A stretch of 64,000 nucleotides of DNA from Lomentospora prolificans. Lineage: Eukaryota; Ascomycota; Sordariomycetes; Microascales; Microascaceae. This document shows, piece after piece, positions 1 through 12,618 of this stretch; position 1 is the stretch's first letter, and each line of letters opens with the position of its first letter. A model generated the notes under the pieces. The model was not told the DNA's origin and made no database searches. It saw only the letters and a list, made by a program, of their open reading frames with translations. The position numbers and the translations under genes are program-made. The stretch spans positions 1,736,001 to 1,800,000 of the forward strand of contig JARFXM010000009.1 of NCBI GenBank assembly GCA_029532625.1, written 5' to 3'.

Positions 1-620
1 GAGGGAGACTGGACCCGGAGGGGGGAAGGAGGGGGAGGAGGAAGTAGAGTTTCAACAGGGCTTCACTAGAGGGGGAAAAGGGAATAAAGGCAAGATGGAA
101 GCGGGAAAGTGGTAACTTATACAGGAAGAGGAAGGCCCTTAGGCGAGCAAAACCTCGGAGGATAGCCCATTTTCCGGCATCTCCACGACGGTGGCATCTG
201 CCGGGGGGCCTGCGAGATATCAAAGTGGGAAACGGGGTCGATGCGACACGAGAAGCCACGAGGGGCGGTAGATCAAAAGGTCGTTAAGCTTGAGAAAGCC
301 AAGCTTTCTTCAGCTGGGGACAGGGGCTAGTGCGATCTGGTTAATAACTCACCGTTGGTTGATGGACAATGCCTTTTGGACGAAAGTGGGCAAGCCTTCC
401 CAATAAATCGGACTTGTCGCCACACGTGCGTCGATGGTGTGGGATGGGGAGCCTTGTTTGGGACGGGCTCAATAGGTTTAATCAATAATTACAAAGTAGT
501 CTGGGGGTCTGGGGGAGAGAGAGCCCTAAGCACGTTGGCAGCGCTGACGGGTTTGATGAATGAAAACCCGAGGCTTGAGCTGGTGCTTCGGCTAGTCGCC
601 AGTATTTCATGAGGGTATCC

Positions 621-638
621 ATGGATGGATGGATGGAT
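621..638. repeat. ATGG tetranucleotide microsatellite
   Basis: About four and a half uninterrupted ATGG units are visible. The tract is short, intergenic and probably variable in length. Confidence 0.8.
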
Positions 639-1011
639 GTATTTGCCTGGTCCTGAGCCACATCGATCGGCCCCCAAGCCACTTTTCTCTCCCAGGACTG
701 CTTTTTTTTCCCTTTTCATGTTTTCTTTTACTTCTTTTTTTTATTTATTTTTTTGAGCCCCTCCTTTCCTCTAAATGTTCACAGCTGATCCCTTCCATCG
801 CTGTATACCTGCGTCGGTCATCACTAAGAATCAAGAACGAGGAAATATGACTGTGAACATGGTGTGAGCGCTCGATTCTTGATGATCTTGGGCTATTGGG
901 AGTTTAGGTACGCCCACCGATTGGAGCGTGGCGACCACCTGGGTTTGCCTTTCCAGCTGGATTTTAGCCAGCGAACCCTGAAATTCGGCCGGCCCCCAAG
1001 TGCTGAGGTTG

Positions 1012-1034
1012 CCTGGCCTGGCTGGCTGGCTGGC
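1012..1034. repeat. CTGG-type short tandem repeat
   Basis: CCTGG/CTGG units run into the word GGCTATTA. The same GCTGGC and TATTA words recur in other intergenic stretches of the window (see findings). Confidence 0.6.
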
Positions 1035-2000
1035 TATTATTGATCGTTGGCCACCAATGAATATTAGGCCCTGAGACACTGGCTGGCAGTTGATGCAGTC
1101 GCACAAAGGCCGGGGTGCCGACGCCAGGGCTGGCTGTGTGGGGTACCTGTATTAGTGGACTCTTGGACAGACACTCTTGACTCTGAAAACATATCAACGT
1201 TATGTTTGTTGTGTTACTATCAAAGTTTTTTGATCAGTCCAATGGATCAATGGATGTACTGAAGTAAAGCCAGAGATGATATAGCGCGTCATGTAATAGT
1301 ATGAGCTGGTCCTGGAGGCCAGGGCATGCCCAGCCATTATCCAGTGTCATGGTCCACAGGCCAGCCGGCAGTGACGGTCCATGCCTGCTGAGTGCGGCTG
1401 CCGTCTAATTACGCGGTTTCTCTACAAGGACTAATTTGACATTGTAACATGCTGGCAACATTGAACGTACTTGTAGAAATGTTCCAAGTCCAGTCCCATG
1501 CCGCGATTGGGTCGTGGTATTGCACCATCTACTAATAGTAAGCTTTTCCATCTCTGTCTCAACGCGGCAGACAGGCCTGTGCTGCTCCACACATACAACG
1601 TACCCCCCAGGAACCTAAAACTCACATGTGCGCACCACACCGCTGGCCTGGCCAGCACCTATTGGCAGCCTCGCCAGCTCTCCATCGCTGGCCAGCTGCA
1701 GCCCTGGGCTCCAAATGTGATTCATCGCGCCTCGTCGGGCCTGACCTGAAATGTCGCGCAACATCATTCAACCCTCCAAAAGCAACATCGCAAAAGTAGA
1801 CTCCTTTCTCAGCTTGACTCCCCCTTGTCTTGCTGGCCATTCCCGCCATTGGCGTTCCCGCCCCGTTTCCCGTGAATGACTCTTCTCGATCGCGTGACCC
1901 AACCCGCTTCTTGCGAACATTCCCTTTTTCACCGAGCCCATCCCACACTCTCCCTTCTCCGCTCCATGACCAACTAGGCTCTCGACCTGCAGCCATCGCC

Positions 2001-3508
2001 ATGTGCCGTTTCCTAGTACGTAACAGACTCGCATGCCAAAAACGCTGCTTAACCTTTCTCTTCTTTTTCTTGTTTCGACATGGTGGCGCTGGAAGCCTGT
2101 AGCTAACGCCGCTTCATAACCCTTAGGTTTACAAGGGGAGTGACGAGATCCTCCTCTCCAAACTGATTCTCGACCCGAGCCACTCCATTCTCAAGCAGTC
2201 CTTCGACTCTCGTCTACGCTTGGTAAATTCTAACCTCCGAACCCATCCCGGGCGCCTCGTCGCCCTCCGATCTCGCCCGTTGCGCCGCGCAGTTCGTCAC
2301 CTTTGCTAACCGCATCCCGCTTTGCGTGCAGGACACCCGACGCGGCCAGAACAATGCAGATGGCTTCGGCATAGGCTTCTACACCGACCCCAAGCTCGGA
2401 TCCGCTCCCTGCCTCTTTACCTCCACCATACCCGCCTGGAACTGCACCAACCTGCACCGCATCGCTTCCAAGACGGCGTCCCGTCTCATCTTTGCCCACG
2501 TGCGCGCTACCACCGAGGGCACTCTCAGCGAGGATAATTGCCACCCTTTCTACCATGGCTCCCTCATGTGGATGCACAACGGAGGACTCGGTGCCTGGAA
2601 ACACATCAAGCGTCGGCTCGGCCAAGGTCTCCGGGACAAGTGGTATCTCGGCGTCAACGGGGGGACTGATAGCGAGTGGGCCTTTGCACTCTTCCTAGAT
2701 ACTCTAGAGCGGATGGGCCACGACCCTAGCTCCACCTCCGAAGACGGCTTTGGGCCGACGGTGCTGCGAAAGGCCATGCTTCAGACGATTGAGACGATTA
2801 ACCAGCTTATCGATTCCATTCCTCGGGATGTCGTCGACAGAGAGAATGTCGACACGAGGAGCCTTCTCAACTTTGCCGTGACGGATGGCCACAGCGTCAT
2901 CTGCACCCGCTACATCAGCAGCTCCACGGACGAAGCCGCCAGCTTGTACTATTCTTCGGGGACCCAGTGGGAGGAAAAGCCCTCGCTCACTCCTTCGACG
3001 GCGCAAAACTTTTGCATGGAGCGCCGCGACAAGGGCGCTGACATTGTGCTCGTGGCGAGCGAGCCGTTAACTTTTGAGCGAGGTAACATTGCCCTTCCCA
3101 GCCTTGCCTTTGGCCCTCGAAGCCACTCGAGCCTGTTCTAGTCACATAGTGCTGACGTCCGTCCTTACAGAGAACTGGGTCAATGTACCAACAAACTCCA
3201 TCCTGACCATCCATAAGCAGACCGTCATGGTCCATCCCATCATTGACAAGTACTACAACCGGAGCCCCAACCATTTCCGATCCAGCGCTTTTGTACAGAC
3301 CAAGGGCCTGATTGCCAACGAGAAAGCTTCCACGAGGCCTGCCATTGGCCCCATGCCTGATATCCAAAACGGCCACTCAAAAAGGACTACTGGTGTCACT
3401 CTACCACTGAGAGATGGTACTGCCGGTTCTCCACCGGAGAGAGTTTCGTCGCCTCTCTCTCCTGGGCGAGCCTACAAAGCGAATGGACATTCGGCCTCCC
3501 ATCCATAA
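2001..3508 (+). CDS. DUG3: Dug3-type class II glutamine amidotransferase (glutathione degradation)
   Basis: Four exons (2001-2015, 2127-2222, 2332-3082, 3171-3508) give 399 residues. The protein starts MCRFLVYKG, so Cys2, exposed after removal of Met1, is the N-terminal nucleophile of the class II glutamine amidotransferase fold. Other family blocks are NNADGFGIGFY (about 44-54), FAHVRA (about 91-96) and the MHNGG turn (about 118-122). In yeast, Dug3 pairs with the peptidase-like Dug2 to cleave the gamma-glutamyl bond of glutathione in the cytosol. The first exon encodes only five residues, so the start is fixed by the MCRF signature rather than by ORF length. It is somewhat longer than yeast Dug3 because of a low-complexity C-terminus after about residue 330. 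Confidence is high for the family; the partner Dug2 is not in the window. Confidence 0.93.
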
Positions 3509-3579
3509 TTCATAAGTTTGTCCAACTTGAGGCTGCAGTCTCGGGAGACTATTGTTGTTTATTAACTCCGATATTAACC

Positions 3580-3610
<31 letters not shown>

Positions 3611-4122
3611 AAAAAAAAAAGAAAGAAAGAAAGAAAGAAAAGAATACCCCTCGGAGTTCATGGTTGTGGTTGTCTCAACTCGTGTTGTTGGGCAAGGTTA
3701 GAGGAGACGAGGTTCATTAGGATGTAGAGACATGACATCCATCGGCACTTTGTTTTAGACTGTTTTTACACCTAGCCTTTTGGGTTCATGTGGTTATCAA
3801 ACTTGGGCATTTACTTTCACAAGAGGCGATGGCGTTTCTAGAGAGACTGGGAAGTTATAAAGCACGGTTTTATGCAATGATTCTTCTTGAGAGAGTAACC
3901 CAGAGAAAAAAACATAAATAAAATAAAAGGGAATGACCCGGTGATGAATAGCACAACGCCTAATACTAATCTGATACTCAACGTTAATTATACATATGCG
4001 CATATGAAAGCGATATCCGGCCCACAAGAGGTGGGATGGTGAAGCGAGGAAACTCTACGATGGAGAATTCATGCCGCGGAAGAAAAGGAAAAAAAAAAGG
4101 ACAAAAAAAAGAGCACTGTTAA
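3509..4122. other. Intergenic region between convergent genes (DUG3 and PQ-loop transporter)
   Basis: This is shared 3' flank of two convergent genes. It contains the long C/A/GAAA compound repeat and T-rich and A-rich stretches suited to 3' end formation. No gene is seen. Confidence 0.6.
3578..3640. repeat. Compound simple repeat: C23, A20, (GAAA)5
   Basis: A run of 23 C is followed directly by 20 A and then five GAAA units. It lies 70 bases after the DUG3 stop codon. Such tracts slip during replication and are error-prone in sequencing, so the exact length is uncertain. Confidence 0.9.
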
Positions 4123-4995
4123 CTAGTCTATTCTCCGGTCCTCTTCGTCTCCTCTCCGCAACAAGGGCTCCCGGGCGTCCTCGTCGCCGTCCCCACCGGA
4201 CCGTTTCCGTCTCTCCTCGCGGTACAAGAAGTAATGCTGGAAGATGAAGACGGCGTCATAGACGAGCGAGACGTTGCCGAGGGCGAACTTGACGGGGTTC
4301 CCCGTGATACCTGACCAATCGCGCTGAAGGTAGGAGTCGATGGCCTGCTGCGCTACGGAGAGGAGGCCTCCTGTGAGGTCGAGGAGGATCTGCCAGATGG
4401 ACCAGCCGCGAGTGGACCTGTTCCTGACGTTGGCGAGGACTTGTGGCGTGTACTTGACGAGGGTGACGACGAGCTTGACGTAGGAGGCAGCGTAGACGAT
4501 GTCGAGGGCGCACCAGTCGGAAGCGGGATCGAGGTCCGGGCCGGAGGCCACGATGACGCGGAGGGCCGTGAAGGCGAGAGCGAGGAGGCAGCCGAAAGCT
4601 ATACCGGAGATGGGACGACTGGGGCGATGGCGGGCGGCGCGGGCGGAGTTGAAGCGCCAGAGGGTGGGGTGGTACTGGGAGGTTGTGATGCAGGAGAGGA
4701 GGAGGGCGTGGGCGGCGAAGGCGAGGTCGTTGGGCTGGACGGTCGGGGCGAGGCCGTGGTGGCGGGCCGCGTACTGGGCGCGGATGAGCGGAGAGTAGAG
4801 GAAGGCGGCGGTGTAGGAGAAGTAGGCGAGGAAGCCGAGGGAGTTGAGGAAGGGGAAGTCGACGGTCGTGCCCGAGGTGGAGCGGCGGCGGTAGTTTAGG
4901 AGGGGCTGCGGGTAGAAGGAGAGAGACCAGGCGGCTGTGTAGATCCAGCCGGAGAGGGAGGAGAAGAAGGAGAGGAGGGACGAGGAGGGCTCCAT
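4123..4995 (-). CDS. Cystinosin-like PQ-loop transporter (ERS1 family)
   Basis: A single uninterrupted 290-residue frame. It encodes a mostly hydrophobic protein with the duplicated PQ-loop motif. The first copy is at about 26-42 (SFYPQPLLNYRRRSTSG) and the second at about 181-197 (KYTPQVLANVRNRSTRG), each beginning a transmembrane helix, with about seven helices expected. Cystinosin exports cystine from lysosomes or vacuoles with protons; the yeast relative is Ers1. The N-terminus has no clear cleavable signal. The tail after about residue 255 is charged (Arg/Glu/Asp) and probably cytosolic. Substrate is inferred from family only. A long antisense frame over the gene is an artefact of GC-rich codon use. 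Confidence 0.88.
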   Translation of the reverse strand: MEPSSSLLSFFSSLSGWIYTAAWSLSFYPQPLLNYRRRSTSGTTVDFPFLNSLGFLAYFSYTAAFLYSPLIRAQYAARHHGLAPTVQPNDLAFAAHALLLSCITTSQYHPTLWRFNSARAARHRPSRPISGIAFGCLLALAFTALRVIVASGPDLDPASDWCALDIVYAASYVKLVVTLVKYTPQVLANVRNRSTRGWSIWQILLDLTGGLLSVAQQAIDSYLQRDWSGITGNPVKFALGNVSLVYDAVFIFQHYFLYREERRKRSGGDGDEDAREPLLRRGDEEDRRID

Positions 4996-7075
4996 GGCTG
5001 AAAGGAAGGAAAAGGGCGGGAGAGGGAGAGTGTGTTTCTATGTTTTTATGGTGATGGATTCTGATGGGCCGCGAGTTCCGTTGCCGCTGGAGAGACTGGA
5101 CTTTCGCAGAGGCTGGTGATGCGTCCAGAGTCCTTGGGAAGAAGAAATGGGCTCCCCTTCCGTTTCGCGCGACAGCGAGGAACTCAAGAGCAACTACTCC
5201 TGCGCAAGTAGACGAGCCGCGAGAGGTAAATCTTCGTCGTAGGAGCTGCGACTTGCCCACCTTTGGCGATCGTAGCCAGCGATCGCGCTGCCCCGCACCC
5301 TAAAAATGCTTCACAGCAGCCAGCTGGCCCTGGCCGCGCCAAGCCCCTTTTCGCAGTGTGGAGGCGGAGGCGAGCACGGCTACCTTTGCGCATACGACGC
5401 CTGGCGACTGAACGGGAAAATTTAGTCTTGATATTCGTTGGCATGGACTGCTAAAAGTGCTTTTTTTCTTCTTTCCCCATCAGTGTCAGTTGTTGGTGTC
5501 GAAAAATGTGGCTGGCTAGTTGGACAAAGGCTTGAGCCAGATCAAGTCACCGGCTGCATCCCCTGGCAAACGCATGGCGGAAGACAATGGGTGCTGCAAG
5601 TGCTTCCCCTTAATTATTAGAGCCCGCCCTGCGTGCACCCTTGGCCAGTTGGTGGTGGCCGTGGCTGGGCTATTAGCCCCTGGCCTGGCGCTAAAAATGA
5701 ACACTGCCAGCTCCAGTTAGGCCAGCCTCCAGCCAGGCGACACCACTGACGGGTTACGTGGAGGCCATGCGTGTTGTCGCTCGGTCGGTGTAGGCTGTGA
5801 CTTCTGACTTAATAGCCAGCTTTATGAGCGTCTTGCTTCAATCCCATGCGGCCTATTAGTTATAACTGATAGCTCAAGGCAACAAGTGTGTGGTGGCTCG
5901 GAAGTGTGCGGCAACACAGAGACACAAGGCAAATTCATCGATGGATTGATGAATTATCTCTTCAGCATGTCTAATGTCAAATACTATCTAGCCATGCAGT
6001 TTATCTTTCTAGTGCATCTGATTCAAAAACCACATTATCCCCCCAAGTGCTGCTCTCCCGAACCAGCGCCGCTTTTCCGAGACACCACGCTCTATCTAGC
6101 ATTCGCCGCGCCCCAAGGGTTGGGCGCACCAAAAGCGCCCAATAAATGCCTGGCCCGTAGTGCTATATGAACGGAGAGAAGAAGGAGTAGTAATGGAGGC
6201 CAGAAAAAAAAAGAAGAGTCCAAACCCAGTGCTGTAACGAGGAATGAAAAGGAAAGCAAAAAAAACCAAAGAAAATCAAGACGATGAGCTTTCGAGGTGC
6301 AACATTAACAACAAAAAGAGAACATAACCTGAAACAGTACAAACGAGTCTGGACACGCACAAGGGAAATCCATGTAGCAAGAATGCCGCTTCAGTTTTGC
6401 TTATACAAACTCCCTCCGTGTGAATAGGATGACGCAAATGACGCAAAAAAACACGAAAAAGCAACATGAGGCATGCACCGCCAAGGTCGAGGAAAGGCTC
6501 GGGGGAAAGGGCTAAAAGAAATGACCAAGACTCTAGTCTATACCGCAGGAGCCAGGCGTGCAATAGGAATAGGATATCTGATGAGCGAATTGATAAGACT
6601 AAAAGGAAAAAAGAAAAAAAAAACCCCCGAATAAAAAAAAAGAGACGATGGGACGGTAGAAGGAGCGCCTCGACTGATTTGATATCCGGACGGTTGTAGC
6701 CGGGGTTATCCGGCTCGCAATGCCGGCCCGTCTTCTAACGGTTGACCCGTAGCCCATAATCCATACTGGAAACCATGCAATTGGAGTGCTCTGCATCATT
6801 GCCGTTGCGACGTGCCGGAAAAGGGGAGCTAGATGTGGAGTAACGGCAGGGCATGATCGTGCGGAAAGCCGTCGTCACTGCTGCTTTGCATTGTCTCGCC
6901 CCGTAAATCCGACAAGGGCCGAACCGTAAGCGCGTGTCGCCCGATTTGTCCACCCGATCGCAACCGAGGGCTTATCCTTCACCATCAAACGCTCTACTTT
7001 AACGCCGTTTCCCCTTTCTGCGTGAATTTTCGTTATTTGGTCCTCTTTTCTTTTCTTTTTTTTTTCTTTTTTTTT
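4996..7075. other. Intergenic region between PQ-loop transporter and aspartate/glutamate carrier
   Basis: About 2.1 kb with no recognised gene. The part near 5000-5060 is the promoter side of the minus-strand PQ-loop gene. 5500-5735 and 5811-5820 are rich in GGCCAG/GCTGGC and ATTAATAG words. The part near 7021-7075 is T-rich and is probably the 3' flank of the carrier gene. Confidence 0.5.
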
Positions 7076-9398
7076 TTAAGAACCACCTCCCATCGACTTG
7101 GGGAGCGACTTCCACGCTGCCTGGTTGGGGAATTTGAGTTTTCCGAAATCCTCATCCAAGTCGAGGATAATCTTCAGCGCATTTCGGCTCCTACCAAATG
7201 GAGTGGGGTCAAACTTCTCTCTGAGTGTCGCGGACGCCTCAGTGATGCCCTGCACTTCCTTGGCCTGTCCAGGCATGGGGAATGTGTTCTGAAGAACTTC
7301 ATACGCCGCGAGCGTGAAACCGAATTGAGGCGATGATCGGAGGATTCGCGCGGGACCGCCCTTGAAGAATGCCTTGAAGCCTTCCTCCTTCAAGATGGTC
7401 TTAGCGCAGTGTCGAAGGCCATTGTACTGGCTCTCACCCTTACGGGCCTCGACCTGGAGACGGGTCTTGATCACATCGCAAGGCGTCGTCAGGTACGCAG
7501 CAGGCATACCGGCTATCGCACCAGCCGTCAAGAGCTCAAAAACGCTGAGCCTCTTGGTGGGTGATTCGCCAAACAAATCCCTCTTCAGGTGGCTGTAGGC
7601 GGGGAAGTAAATGGCGGAGAAAGGAACGTCTCGGAGGAGACAAGCCGACGCGCCCTTGTACAGACCCTTGAGACCCAGGTTCTTAACAATCCAGATAGCG
7701 GACCTCTTGGGCGGGCCGTCGACGGCCTTGGCCATTTCTCCCTGCACTTGGAGACGAATCTTGACGATCTCGAGGGGGTTGGTGAATACCTATGAGGGAG
7801 AGGATAAAATGTTAGCTCGGCAGCCATGACCAGGTACGTATTGTTCTCGCCAAGAGCGCAAGAGGGACGCGAGATGCAACGAAACAACTGGAAAGAGAAG
7901 TGACAACTTACGACTTGGCAGCCACCGGCTGCGCCACCGGCGATAACCTCGTGCATCCACCAGATGTTGCCGTCATTGCGTGTGAACCAGCCTCGGACCA
8001 AGTCGTTCACGGTCAGCTTGATGGCCTTCTCGGGCGCCACACCGACGAGCTGAGGGAGTACACCAGAGTAGAGGCCGAGAACACCTTCGTTGCGAATGAC
8101 TTTTTGGAAACAGTCGATCGAGTTCTTATACAATCGCTGTCCAGGCAAGGCACTTCGCTGGTTCTGCATTCGAGTCTTGACAAGATCGATGGGGTATACC
8201 ATAAACGCGCCAAAAGCACCGGCGATACTTCCCAAGGCGAAGTTATAGGTCGAGAAGAGAAGGCTGTGGAGGATCGAGCTACTCTTGGGCTTTGCCTTGC
8301 TCGAGTCATCCGACTCGTAGTAAGCGGGATGGCGCCACGAGGGGTCGAGAACCTTGGCGAAGTCGGCGAGACCTAGCCTTCCGGAAGGCTCGTTGAGGCT
8401 CGCGAAGTGGAAGAGGATGTCGGCTTCCATAGGGGTGAAAAGAGAGAAGCGGGTGATTTTGGCGGCCTGGTTCAGGAACTCGGTACGGGTGATCTTGCCG
8501 TCGGCGCTCTTGGCACACGCCTTTCGAACGATGAGCTCGACAAGGTCCATCTCCTTGATCATGTTCTGAAAGGCGCGGACGTTGGCGTACGAGATCTTGC
8601 TCCCCTGCGAGATGTTGCACAAGGAGCTCAGGTTCTGGATGACATGGTCCGACAGCTTGTGCTTTGCTGTCTCGAGAATGATGCGCTCAAAGTTTTGCGG
8701 TTCAATGAAGCCATCACCGTCGGTATCGAACAGCTGAAACGCCTGTCGAATCCTCTCGCCCTGAAGGCCGCGGAGCATCTGGGAGAACTGGTTGTAGTCC
8801 AGCTCTTGCCGGGTGGTCTTTACGCCAGTATATAGCTTTGCCCATTCGCAGTTCCAATCGAAGGGGATGCTTCCAGGTCCCTTGTTCATCTGGTAGAGTT
8901 TTTTAAAATCGCTATAGTTAACCGAACCGGTGCGGTTGATGTCAAAGAGCCTGAAGGCGATCTCGTACTCGGCATCGGGCTTCTGCAGCACGTTCTCGAA
9001 GGCGGTCCAGTCACTCAGAGTGACCTTTCCAGACCCCCTCCTATCCGCGACGTGGAATAGGATACTGTACTGCTCGCGCTTTACCTTGTGCTATATGCGA
9101 GGAGATTGGTGACAGAGTTAGCACCAGTCGCAAGATGGCGGGGAGTTTCTTTTTTCCGTCTCTTCTTGGACAGCCGATCCAGCTGGGTCGCCTGTACTGG
9201 CGCTCGAGATGGAGGAGGTGCATGGATACGTACGTAATCTTGGTCGGCGGGAGCGACGGCGTCGATGAACTGATCCGGCCCCAGATACAGTTCACCCGTC
9301 TTGGGGTCCTGAATAGCATTCTTCTGGAACCGGGCCTTGGACGCAACAGTGAGGGAGCTGGTATCCTCGGACACCCCGTACACGTCTTCTTTAGACAT
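7076..9398 (-). CDS. AGC1: Mitochondrial aspartate/glutamate carrier with N-terminal EF-hands
   Basis: Three exons (9234-9398, 7912-9090, 7076-7789) give 685 residues. The N-terminal half holds EF-hand repeats. Visible loops include DINRTGSVNYSD (about 105) and DTDGDGFIEPQN (about 177); the second is close to a full calcium-binding loop. The C-terminal half has three mitochondrial carrier repeats with signatures YPIDLVKTR, NPLEIVKIR and TPCDVIKTR, spaced about 100 residues apart. This layout is that of Aralar/citrin. The carrier exchanges matrix aspartate for cytosolic glutamate plus a proton across the inner membrane and feeds the malate-aspartate shuttle. The start at 9398 is the first in-frame ATG of an ordinary leader exon. 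Some EF loops lack the final acidic residue, so not all need bind calcium. The 12-residue motif spacing and length match the family well. Confidence 0.95.
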
Positions 9399-12300
9399 TG
9401 TGAAAAAGGGTCGACTCGAGAGGGAAGAAGGCTGGATGGTGGTTTGTTGTCAGCTAGGGCAACTCAGCATTCGTAGCTCTCAGAACGGCGGGTCGGAGAG
9501 CAATCTTGTGAGGAAAGAGCTAGATGGGAAGACACCTACAATTCGTCGTAAATAGAGGCTCTACCAGCAGGGAATAGGGTTGGTAGGGATGTCCAGGTAT
9601 GAGTAATAAGGGGATAGGATGGGTCTGGGAACAAAGGAACTTGAGGAGAGAATGCGCGATGTGGATCTTGGTCGGGAAAAGAAGGAATGGGGCTGGCTCA
9701 AGTGACCAAGACGATTGACAACCCCAGCACAACTTTAGAGCTCTACAGGTAGATCCTTGTAGTGGAAAACAACAACCCTAGGTAAGGAAAGAGAGAGAAG
9801 TGAAAAAGGGTAAGAGATGTGTCAAGAGTTCAAACCGGGCCTGCTTTCCCTAATGGAAATTGTAGTACTGAAGAGACTGGCGTGTTCTTTTCATAAGAGA
9901 AGAAGAAGGTCGGAAAAAGAATTTTCTCTTCGCAATTGATTTCCGGCCGCGTGCTAGTGGTTGTGAGTGGCTAGCGTGCGGATGAGTGGCCAGCAATGCG
10001 AACGGAGGCGACAAGGGGAAATAAAAAAAAAAAAAGCTCAGCTACCCCTGGAAATTTTGGGCGGTGAGGCGACTATTTCCTCTTTTGGCAAGCTTAACCC
10101 CAGATTTTCCGTCAGACAGAGCCGTTCTCGGAGTCGGGATATAAGCACGCGCGGTTTTGCCGATGATGGGAGAACCTGCTTTTGGAGTAACCGGCGGCGA
10201 GACAAGTACAACATCCCCGGAAGGGAAGGGGCGGGGGGCCACAGGAGGGGGCCTTAGGACCCTCCCAAAGTTTGAGGGGTCTTCGTGGAACAAGCCGCCG
10301 CACCTTTGGCGGTGTAGTACTGCGTAGCACGGCAGGGACGACTTTGCCTGACGACTGCGTCTTCTGGTAACATTGAATACCGCTACATGCACCATGGAAG
10401 GATGTTAACGAGAGACCCAGCATAGTGGCGCGTGGGATCCGTTTCGAGATCTTAGCATTGAGACTTAGTGCAGCCCCCCAGGTACAACCGCCAATACGAC
10501 ATGAAGTAACAACTAGAGCCAGCAAAACGCCCAGGCCAGGCCATGTCTCGCGCTATTTTTGACGGATTGACAGCGCTTGCCGCCCATTATTAGTCAGGAA
10601 ACCACATTGGTCACCTGTTCAGTGCTAGCATTTTCTTTTTTCCCTTCTCCTTTCTGCTCTGTCGATATGAGGCTACTGGTACACTGTAGATGAACTTATT
10701 ACATACCGTAGGCAATCGCTTCAAGGGCTGTCGACAACTGTGTGTCGTCGCAAGCGCTGGCTTTGCCATAGTCAAGTAACACCGTGACTAGAGGTGGGCA
10801 GCTTGGGGGGGGTTGTGGCCGATCTTACCTCGGGATGCGTGGGAGGTGAGGAGCTGTGGTGGATCTTTTGGGGGCTCGAATCGCCAGCCAGCCAGCTGCA
10901 TAACATTTCCCACCCTTTCTTTATTTGTGACGGCGCTCACTTCCGACACTAGCGCCGGGTCATGGGACCATGGGATTTTGCCCTCAGGACTTTAGGCCTT
11001 TCAGGCTCCCTGCACTCCAAAGAAGCCTTGGCATTTATCTGGGGATCAAAAGCAGCTAGCAATGGATCGTATTATGCCTCATGCTTACGTACAGGGTCGA
11101 GTAATCCCTCAACTGAATTGCGAATTAAAGCATGGTGGTGGTGGTGAAGTTCTTGTACTAGCTCCTCGTGCTGGCTGCGTGGCGTTGACGCCAGTCGGGA
11201 AATTTCGCTTCTATACCCAAGAGCCTTTTCGTATGTATGTATGTGAGAGTGTCTTGAGAATAAAAGGGTCTCAGGGGATCGCGGGTGTCCTTTGTTTATT
11301 TGGATTCGATCGTGGCAGCCACCTGAACCCCTTCGACGTTTATTGTTTTTAGTAATAAGCGAACCATAAAAACACATTCCGTATGCTCCTGCGAAAGCCG
11401 AACGTCCAGTACTTGTAATATTATCGGAAAGTGGCCATGCGACCCTTGCGAGCTTGCAAGCAACAAGGGCCCTTTCACTCAGCAAGGGAAAACCCCCACG
11501 CGTTGGAGCCTCAAGAGACTTCGAAGGATCGAGGCCAATGGAATTTGCGAGCGCCTTTTTTTACCTCGTTCATCCACAAAAAGTGAAGGAAACTAATTTC
11601 TGCTAGCGCAAGCCAAAGCCGCTCCCTGAACCAAAGTAACAAGGACTCAAGTGGTACATCGTACAGGGCCCCAACGGAGAGTCGAAAGCGCTCCAATAGA
11701 GCCTGGAGGAAATCATCAATGTTTTTCTCTTCAGGGTGTGCTGGACTAGCAAATACGGGGAAACTCCACCAAGCAGCCAGCTGAAGCATCAACTCACCTC
11801 ATCCTCCTACGAGTACACGGAACTCCAAACCTATCACGGAGCCCCACTTTCTGGAACATGTACATGCCAACTGCAGACGACATTGAAGGAGTGCCTAGTA
11901 GTGCGTAATACCCGAAATAGCCGTTCTCTATGAATTTCTGGGAGATTAAAGACGGATCTCTGGCCACGACGGATCAAATTGATCAATGTATAATTGTAAC
12001 GAGACATGCACCATCCACTGAAATCCATAAAGCCATGGCTAAACATGGGGAACACGATAGAGGGGGAAAAGTCAACATTAGAAATAGAATAGTGAAGAAA
12101 TATTAAGCCTGGCACAAAGAAAAGACAGCCCCATTGGAATGAGAGTAGTGACAATATCCTCCCGAAGCCATAAGATACCGAGACCGTTTGCGCCGTCCTG
12201 TCAAGGTGCTGTGGGTGTTTTTCTTTTTTTTGTAGGTGTTTAGACTTTTGATGCTACTTGTGACCTATTCTTTCTATGACTCGCCTGCCTGTTCTTGCCA

Positions 12301-12618
12301 TACCGCCGGTACCATAACTCCGAGAAAACAGAAAATCCATGTGACAATGCCGGCTCTGATGATGTCTACCGTAGCCGGCGCGACGAGATGGTCAATTGTT
12401 GTCGACGATGAAACATCATTGCCAGGACTGGGATCGAAGACGGACCCCGAGGAAGAAAAGGTAGAAAAAGAAAAGGAAACAGAATTGAACCGGTGACAAG
12501 TCGTAAAAATTCATGAACATCGTTAGAGAATCGTCGCAATCCTTCTCAGACAAGAGGATCGTCTCCATCAGTAGCGTCTAAACAGGTTCGCTCCCCTTCG
12601 GCGGTGACCGACACGAAC
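9399..12618. other. Intergenic region between carrier promoter and cyclin B 3' end
   Basis: About 3.2 kb. The proximal 9399-9900 would contain the carrier promoter and leader. The rest shows no reading frame with recognisable domains, no repeats beyond short A/T runs, and a GCCAGCCAGCCAGC word at 10881-10900. 12130-12618 probably includes the cyclin B 3' untranslated region. Confidence 0.45.

Larger units (their letters stand above)
1..2000. other. Intergenic region upstream of DUG3
   Basis: I recognise no gene here; open frames are short and lack family features. The region holds simple repeats (ATGG units at 621-638, CTGG units at 1012-1034), a T-rich tract near 700-755 and several GCTGGC/GCCAGC words (1013-1040, 1637-1700). 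The last 150 bases before 2001 are pyrimidine-rich, as is usual for fungal promoters and 5' leaders. Confidence 0.5.

Noticed and set aside
4256..5260. Minus-strand frame of 334 codons overlapping the PQ-loop gene
   Set aside because: It is a shifted reading of the same strand as the PQ-loop gene, made of Pro/Arg/Leu repeats, a typical GC-rich shadow.
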